Of a stretch of 64,000 nucleotides of DNA, positions 17,701-26,700 are shown piece by piece. The number at the start of each line of letters is the position of its first letter. The first letter of the stretch is position 1. Both the position numbers and the translations under genes were made by a program. Below the pieces are notes generated by a model that made no database searches, was not told where the DNA came from, and saw nothing but the letters and a program-made list of their open reading frames with translations. Source of the DNA: JACQAP01 sp035548375. Lineage in GTDB: Bacteria > Pseudomonadota > Gammaproteobacteria > Burkholderiales > JACQAP01. The DNA is taken from assembly GCA_035548375.1 (NCBI GenBank), contig DASZTG010000094.1:85724-149723 (forward strand). The letters are read 5' to 3'.

Positions 17701-20700
17701 CGTTGGACCGGATGTCGACGTTGCCGACCGACGAGCCCGTGAAGTTGATCGCGATCGGATAATCCGCCCGCACCGACGCGCTGATGGTGAGCGTCGCTTC
17801 CTTCGGGAAGAACAGCGATGGGCCGGTCCACGTTGGGTCAGCATTGCGCCACCAGAAGTTCTGGCTGCCGCTGGGGTTCGACGTGAAATTGTAGAAGTCC
17901 GTCAACTGCCCGGTGATCGTGCGCGTGAACGCCGGGCCGCCGGGCTGCAGGTTCGGATCGCCGTTCGGCAAGGTCGGCACCGCGCCCTGAGGCGCGATCG
18001 AGAACCCACCGCTGGCCGTGACGAATTGCCATGGATTGTTCGCCTGCCCCGCGGGCATCTCCCAGGACCAGTTGCAGCAATTCAGGATGTTGCCCCACGC
18101 GTCCAGCGCATCGCCGCCGCCGGTGACTGCCGGCAGCGCGTTGTGGAGCTTTGCGACTTCCTGCCAGGCCCAGCGCAATCCTTGCACCGGCGTGTAGCTG
18201 GAGCTGGCCGGCATCAAAGTCATGTTGCCGTTTTCGACGGTGCTACCCTCGGCGCCGTTGTAGACCGACACGCCGCTCTGCGGCGTGTACTGGTAGACCC
18301 AGTGCCGCGTCGCGCTGTCGAGGAAGTGGTCGTTGATGTCGACCGAGCTCACGATCGTCTGCGTCGGACCGGCATTGCCCGCGTAGATGTCCTGCAGCAC
18401 CACCGCGCGGCCTGTTTCGTTGTCGATGCGCACGTTGCCCAGGCCGCCGTTCACATGGATGTTGCCGAGCTGGTTCGTGCTGATGATGCCGCCGTCGAGC
18501 ACGAGCGATCCACCGTCGGACGAGGCGCGCACGTCGTCGAGCAGGATGCGATGGTTCAGCAGGTCGTACTTCGCGCCGATCACCGAATCCCCGTTCGCCA
18601 TCTTGAGGCCGTCGAGCGGGATCACGGAGGCGGCGGTCGAGCCGCTGCTCAGGTAAGCCTGCTCGGCCTGGTAAATGGCGCCGCCCTGTGCTGTCAGCGA
18701 CGCCGGCAGCACGATCGACCAGTCGGTGCTGGCGCCGATCGATATGCCGCCGTCGATGTCGATGTACTTCGCCTTGATCAGCACCTTGCCGCCGTAGATC
18801 GCCGAGCTCGCCGCGCTGCCGCTGTAGTCGCCGGAGGCGTAATTGTAGGAAACCGGACCGGTGGAAACCTGCGGGTTGACGTCTATCACGCTGCAAAGGC
18901 CGCCGGTGCAGTCGCCGTGTATGAAGTAGTGCTTCTGGAGGACGCCATTGACGACCACGGCATGCGGGTCGCCGCCGTCGTGCGCCGTCGGCGTGAACAA
19001 CGTGGTGAATGCCAGGTTGGCGTTCGGCCCGCCGATCAGCGCCAGCAGCGGGTCCGAGGGATTGCCGCCCGGCCATCCCATCTGCGCATCCCATTCCGAA
19101 TACGGGTTGCCGCCGGAGAAGTAGGCGCCCGGATCCGGCACCTCGATGACGGCCACGCCCTCGGGGATCTTGACGTTGACGGTCTTGCCGAAAATCGTCG
19201 CCGCCTGGCCGAGCGAGCCGGCGTCGTTCGTGATGTTGACCGTGCCGCCGATGTTCTGGATGTCCTTGGTCAGGAAGATGCTCGGGCCGTACTGCGAATT
19301 CCCGACCGGGCCTGCGTGAGAGTTGTGGATGGTAATGGTGCCCGCGCCGTTGTCCTCCGAATGCAGCGTGATGGAGCCGGCGTTCTCCCTCAAGGCCGTG
19401 CCGGTGAAGGCGATGCCGCCGCCGGGCGTGTTCGGGATCAGCACGTTGCCGAGGACCAGGTAGTTCGAGCTCTGGTTGTCCACGGTGATGGTCGGCGAGC
19501 TATGCGCCGTGATCGTGCCGGAGCCTGACAGCGTGTCGGCATGCACGGTCACCGTGCCGCCGGCCGCGAACAGCGTGCCCAGCGTGACGGCGCCGACGTC
19601 GTCGGACGAGGTGCCCGACTTGATCAGCAGCGCGCCTGTGCCGGAAAAGTGGTCGTCGATGAACGCCGGCACGTCGAAGCTCGTATCGTGAGTGAGCGTG
19701 AACGGCGCGGCGCCGTCGTTGACGTCGTAGTTGCAGGTCGCGGAGCCCGGCGGGCAGTTCGCGTCGGTGATCGTGATCTGCATCGTGTGGTAGATGCCGG
19801 CCTCGACCTGCGCGCCCTGGCCGACCGCCACTTCGGCCGTCGTGACCGGCTGCGGCGAGCTGTTGCCGATGTTGCCGGTGTCCGTCGGGATGAATCCGAG
19901 CTGGTAGCCGTGCCCGGCGCCGTGCGCGGTCGCCGTAATGTCGCCGTTGTACGCGCCGACCGTCACGTTCTGCGCGCTCAGGATTTTCGCGTTCGCGTCG
20001 ATTTCGAGCTTGGCGTGGCTGGTCACGTCCGAGTTGACTGTCGCATAGGGAAGTGCCAACAGCGCACGGACGTAGGAATCGCCGCTGGCGTTCGCGGCGA
20101 TGCTGGCATCGAGCACGCCGGTGGCGTCGTCGCCTGCCATCACGTTCACGTTGCCGAAGCCCCTGAGTGTCGTGCCCTCGCCGATGATGACGTCTTCCTT
20201 CACGTCCGCCGTCGTGTGCGCGAGCGCCACGCCGATGCCCGCGAGGCCCCAGGTGTTGACGAGCGAAACCGCGTTGAGGCTCGCCTGCGTGAACGTGCCG
20301 ACGGCGATGTTGCCCGTGCTCGTCAGCAGCGAACCCTCGCCGATGTCGACCTTGTTGGCGATCGTCGCTTCGATGCCGGAATTGGTGCCTGCGCCAGCGA
20401 TCGCGCCGCCGGTGTTCAACGTGATGTGGTCGCTGGCCGCCACGAGGGTCGAGGCTTCGAGGACGATGCCGCCCGGGTGCAGGATGGGATCGGTGCCCGA
20501 GTCCAGCTTGACGCCTGTGTCGAGCGCGACTTCCGTCGTGCTGTTGATGCTGGCGCTGCTCTCCGCCGCGCTGCCGGTCAATACGCCGCCTGCCGCAGCC
20601 GAGGCGCTGTCTCCGGTGGTGGTGGAAATGAATTCATTGTGCGCCCGCGCGACGATGCCCTGGCCGGCAACGATGTCCACGTTGCTGCCGATTTCGACCT

Positions 20701-23700
20701 TCGCGTCGGCGCTGACGTCGTGGTTCACGAATGCGCCGCTGGCGCCCACCGCGGCCGCGTTCACGGAATTGGCTTCGCCGCCATAGTTGCTCGTGTGCAA
20801 TGCCTGCAAGGTCACCGCGCCGGAATGGATCGCCGGCACGCTGGCGCTGCTGGATGCCCCCACGCCGGCGAACACGTGCGAATCGTCAGAAGTATCGGAC
20901 TCGGAGCCGTTGCCTGCAAAGACGCCACCCGAGCCGGCGGTGGAGTGCGCATCGTTCGAGTCGGTTGCCACGGCGGCAATCAGCAAACCGCCCGCGCGGC
21001 TGGTAGTGGTCTTCGTGTCGCTGCCGAGCTCGGCATGCGTCGTACCCGACGAGTCGGCGTGCGAAATGGTCACGCCCACCGCCAGCGCGCCGCCGGCGGT
21101 CACGCCCATCGTCTCCGCGTACTGGTTGCTGCTGCGCCCGGCGGCAATGATCACGTCGCCGTCGGGCAGCTTCACGCGATCGCCGGTGGCGGCGATGACG
21201 TCGCCGGAAGATTGCGAGATCGCGAGCGCGCCGGAGCCGCCGACGAGTCCGCCGCCAGCAGCCGCCACAGCCAAAGTCGCATTGCCGTGATCGCCGCCGA
21301 AGGAATTCGAAGCCGTCACGGACAACGCGCCGGCGTTTGCAAGGTCGGCGTCGTCGTTCACCAGCGCCGAAGTCGTACCGCCGGAAGTCGATTGCGCCAC
21401 CGACCCGCCGTAGGCACCGGTCGCGGCAGCACTCACGCCATACGCGTTCGCCTCCTGCTCGTTGCTGCGTGTGGCACCCACTTCGACCGCCGCGGCATGG
21501 GTTACCTTGACCGAGTTGCCGATATAGGCTTCCACCGTGGCGTTCGAGTCGATCTTTGCGACCGCCTGCACGAGCGTGATGCCGCCGATGGCGCCGATGT
21601 AGGCATCCATGCTGGAATCCGTGATCGTCGCGTCCGCATGCACGGTGATGCTGCCGTTCGTGCTGAGCGTGGCGCCCTGGCCAACGAAAGCCTGCACGTA
21701 GGGATTCAGCGTGACGAGGCCGACGGAAGCGCCTGCGCCGCCCAGGCCGGCGGTGCCGCCGCCGTCGATCGCGTGGACCTTGATGGTGTCCGCTGCCTGG
21801 ACCGTGATGTCGCCGCTGGTGGTGGTCACGCTCGCGGAATTTCCGATCGAGGCGCTCGTGCCTCCCGGTATGACGGTCGAGCCGAACATCGAGCCGACCG
21901 AAAGCCCGGATGAATCGCCCGGCATGCCCATGAGGTCGAATGTCTTCGTGGTCTGGCCGTCCACCGTGCTTTGCGTGTTGGCGACATCGGAAGCCGACAT
22001 GGTCGCGCCGATGGACAGCACGGTCACTGCTCCGGCCACGCCGACGACGCCGCCGCCGAACGCGATGACGCCGGAAGTGACGTCGCGATTCGAGGTCGCG
22101 GTCACCGCGACATCACCGATGGCATGGACCTCGGTGTTGGCGCCGATGGACGCGTTGACGGTATTGCGGATGGACGTGGCATCGACGCCGGCGCCCACGC
22201 CGACGAAGGCCCCGCCGGCACCAAATATTTGCGTATCTATCGTTGTCTTGTTGGAAGCGCTGACCTCTATCTGCTGGCCGGCATTGGCATTCGTGGTGCC
22301 GGCGTTGATCTTGGTCGTGCCGCCGGTGGGCTCACTGATATAGGCCTCGGTGGTCGTGGCGATGTTGTTGACCACCACGCTCGCCGCGGCGCCGAACCAC
22401 TGCGAGATCGCGATGCCCATGACGCCGCTGTTGGCCTCCTGGGACGACACCGCCTGCACGCGCGTGGCACCCATCGCATCGGTCTGCGCATTGGAAATGT
22501 AGGCGCGCGTCGCGTTTTCGATCGTCACCGCGGACACCGCGGCGCCGCCCGACGCGCCGAAGCTCACTGCCGCGGCACCGCCGAGCATGCCGGAGCTGCC
22601 GTCGCGTCCGATGTACACGTGGTCCTCGGCGTGAACGACCAGGTCGCCGCCGACGTCGATGCTATTGGCGTTGATGATGTAGGCTTCGTTGGTGCCGCCG
22701 ATCTTGGTGACGAAGACGGTGCCGGCCAGCGCGGCGTCGCTGCCACCGGCGGCGGCAATGCCCACGCCTTCCACCGATTCGGTCGAAAAGGTCGCGACCT
22801 TCAATGCGTTCCTGGCGTCGGCTTCCGCGCCGTCGATGTAGGCCTTGGTCGTGGTGTCGATCAGGCCGATGCCCACCGTGGCCCCCACGCCCGCGGTGCT
22901 GAGCCCCACGCCGAGGCCGCCGAGGTCGCTCGAATACGCGACGGTCGAAAACGCCTCGACGCTCACATCCTGCGTCGCGCTCGAATTGGACTGGTCGCGC
23001 GTGTTGACCTTCGAGCCACCGTCGATGTAGGCAAGCGTCGAGCCGCTGGCTTCGTTGCCGGCGCCGGTCAGCCCGATGCCGACGTTGGCGCTCAGGCCAC
23101 CCGAAATGCCCCAGGTCTCGGCATCCTGGCTGGTGCTCGCCAGCACCGCCACGCCGCGTGCCAAACGCGTACCCGCGCCGGTCGTGCCCAGCGTGGGCAC
23201 CGTCACCAGGTTGAAGCCCTTCGCGTCCACCAGCGAACCGCCGGTGATGTCGGCGCGCGTGTCGCCGTAGAGCAGGTTCACGGCCACGGTTCCGCCGAAA
23301 CCCGCGGTCTTGAGGCCGATGCCGAGCGCGCCGGCGTAGATCGTGAAATCGTAGTCTGCAATCGAGGTGACGGCGATGCTGCCGTATGAACTCACGTCGG
23401 CCGCGCTCAGGTAAGCGGCCGTGGTCGTATCGATGCGATTCACTGCGACCGATCCGGCAAGGCCGACGGACTGCCCGCCTGCGAAGCCGATGCCGATGGT
23501 TTCGATGTCGTCGTCGGTCGTTGCGGTAACGATTACGTTGCCGCCGGTCGATACGACTTTCGCGTTCAGCAGGTAAGCCGAGACGTCGTTGTCGATGCTG
23601 CTGTATGCGCCGGACGCGCCCACCCCGCCGGAATTGGTGGAGAGCGCGAGGCCGCCGCCGATCGCGAGGATGGAAGAATCGTCGCTGGCCGATACCGCAA

Positions 23701-26700
23701 CGGCGCCGCTCGCCTGGACGCCGTTCGCGAGCTTGCCGGATACATAGGCCGTATCCGTGCTTTCGATCATGTTGGCGGACACGGCGAAGTTCGCGGCGAG
23801 GCCGCCGGTGCTGGCACCCGCTGAAACCGCGACCGCCTCGATGTCCTGGTGCGCGGACTGCGTGACGGACACGCCGCCGGCGGTGGCCTCGAGATCCGAC
23901 TGCGCAACGTGCGCATCCGTCGTGTTGGCGATGTCGTTGATGGAGACCGACGCGCCCACGCCGAAGCCCTGCTTGCCGGCGTAATCCAGCGAGCCCGCCA
24001 GCGTGAATATGGACGCCTCGTCGCTGGCGTTGATCGACGCGCTGCCGCTGCGGATGCTGGAGCCGCCATCCACCCAGGCCAGCGTCTGGTTCTCTATGCC
24101 GTTGATGGATACCGCGCCGGCCACGGCCGTGTACTTGGTCGCGACGGCCACGCCCGCGGTGATCGCCTCCATCTTGCTGCCTTCGGTGTCGGCGGACACG
24201 CCGAGCGCGCCGTCGACATCGATCATGGAATCGTGCACGAAGGCACGCGTCACGTTCGCCGTGTCGTTCTCGGAATAAGCGCCTGCGATGCCCGGCACCT
24301 TGCCGCGCGCGGTCGAGACCGCGACCGACCCGGATACCGACAGGATGGAGCTCGAGTTCGAGGCTTCTGCCGACAGCGACGCGGCATGGTCGACGCGCGC
24401 GCCCGTCAGGCTGGCTTCGGTGGCGTCGTTCATGCTGGTAACGGATGCGCTGCCCGAAAAGCCGAGACCCTTGTTGGCCTCCGCCTTGTTCTGGTAATCG
24501 GCCAGCTTGTCCATGCGAGCGCTGGCGCTCTCGCCCTTGACCGGAGCGGGTTCCTGCCCATCGGTTACAAGCGAACCCGCAACAGCGAGCGACGTCACCA
24601 TGCCGCCGCTCGTTGCGTTGACGTCGACCGTGCCCTGGGCGGAGACCGTGCCCGTACCCGCAAGCGCGTGGCCGCTGCCCGTGCCCGCCGAAAGCCCGGT
24701 GACGGCAATGCCCTTCACTGCGTTGTTCGCAGAAGTCGCCAGCTGAATTACGTTCGGGTGCGTCGGGTCCGGCACGATGACGTAGTAGACGGTACCGTCG
24801 TCCAGATTGCCGATTTCGCCGTTGGCCGTTGCGCCCTTGTGATAGACCAGCGCCTCGCCCGCGACCGGCGTCGTGCCGGCCGGAAGCGTGAATTTGCCCT
24901 GCGCGTCCGCCGACAGGCCGTCGAGCGAGATCGTCGCCGCCAGCGCGGCTGCAGTGTCGGCGATTCCGGCGAACGTGGCGCGATCGACGTTCGTGACCAC
25001 GACGCCTATGCCGATGCCGTTGATGCCCTTGGAGAAGCCGCCGGCTACGACAACGTTCTTCGTGTCGTCGGTGGCGTGGATGTCCAGCGCACCGGTCGTC
25101 GCGATGACGGCGCTGTTGTCTATCGTCGCCGTGGTGGAATTGTCCACGTCGACCAGCGCGATGCTGGCGTTGAACGAGGTGCCCTTGGCGGACTTGCCGC
25201 CGGATTCGGCGATCGTGATGTTGTTGGTGTCGCTGCGCGCGTCGACGACGAGGTCGTGCGCGTTGATGATGCTGCCGCTGCCGATGCTCGCATGGGCAGT
25301 GTCGCCAAAATCCAGGCTCGCGAGGCCGCCGCCGATTCCGGTGGCCTGCGCATTCACGCCGGCGAGCTTGAAGCCGAACACGCCCGCCAGGTTGATCGTG
25401 CCCTGCGTCGACAGCGCGGTGACGCTGACGTCCTGCGCATTGCCGATGCCGCCGGCGTCGTGGCCGGTGTTGATGCGCACGCCGTCGCCTATCCAGGCTT
25501 CCGAACTGTTGTTCAGGCCGAAGAAATTGAAGGAGCCGGAAAGGCCGAGCTTGTCCGATTCCGCGAACGATTGTGTCCAGCCGGTGATGGTGGACAGCGT
25601 CGCCGACCCGAGCAAATTGTCGATCTTGTCCATGCCGCTCTTGGCGTCGGTGACGTCGGACCAATTGCCCCACGCCGAGTACGGCACCGGGAAGTCGCTA
25701 TGCGCGTTGACGGTGATAGCACCACCGGAATCGACCACGGCACCGTCACCTATATATGCGCGCGTCTCGTTATCGAGATCCGCCACCGCGATGGCAGCGC
25801 TCAGCGCGACCTTCTTGACGCTCGTGGACTGCGAAGAACCGTCCCCGAGCTTCGCCTGGTCGACGGACGCCGCCGCGCGATAAGTCAGGATGTCGGACGA
25901 CGTCGCTTCCACGTCCACGGCTCCGATCGACTTCACGCTGGCTGCCGGGCCGATGCGGGCCTCGACGTTGTTCTGCTGGTCGAGATACAGGAAGGCTGCG
26001 GCCAGCCCGAATTTCTGCGACGAGGCCGGGCTTTGCGGTTTGCTGGTGAGTGCATCGAGGATGCCCGCCTGGACCACGGACAACGCGCTGGTCACGATCT
26101 GGCTGGGCAGGAACTGCTTCGCCGTCGTCAGCAGGCCGCTGCCCGAGCCCGAGCTCGCGCTGATGGAATTGGAGCCGTCGAGCGAGGTGAGATCCGCGCT
26201 CACCGTGACGCTGCCGGCGTTGGTGACGCTGCCATCCAGGTGCGCCGTGACGTTCGACGTGAAAGACGAAAGGGCCACGCCCGCGCCGGCCGTGCCGTCG
26301 TCATAGGCACCGCCGTTGGCAGAAACGCTCGCGCTCTTGTGGCCGGTCGCCGCGACGCTCAGCGCGCCGCCGGCATTGACGGTGGAGGCGCTGCCGATGG
26401 TGGCCGTACTGTCCAGATTTGCCTCGGACATCGCCAGCGCCACGTCGATATATTTGCTGGCATCGAAGGTAAGGGAATTGGTGCGCCCGCGGTTGATCGT
26501 CTCCACCGTGATGTCGGTTGCTGCGGTGCTGTCGGCGGCCACCTTGACGGTGCCGCCGGCCGTGATGGAAGCACTGGTCACCTGCGTGGTCGCCGATGCG
26601 GCGGCCTTGCCGTAGCCCACGCCGAATCCGGATTCGCCGGTGACGTTCATGCTGGCAAGCGTCTTGGCGGTGGATTCGATGTCCACGTCGGTCTTGGCGA

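Noticed and set aside
14888..19528. Long open frame on the plus strand opposite tpsA
   Set aside because: It is a high-GC antisense shadow of the repeat-rich tpsA, with arginine-rich, low-complexity translation and no domain. Similar frames at 19541-21913, 21971-23389 and 23849-27226 were rejected for the same reason.
22662..25673. A second minus-strand frame within tpsA, about 1000 codons
   Set aside because: It is an out-of-frame reading of the same repeats, dominated by arginine, glycine and histidine, with no plausible start site.
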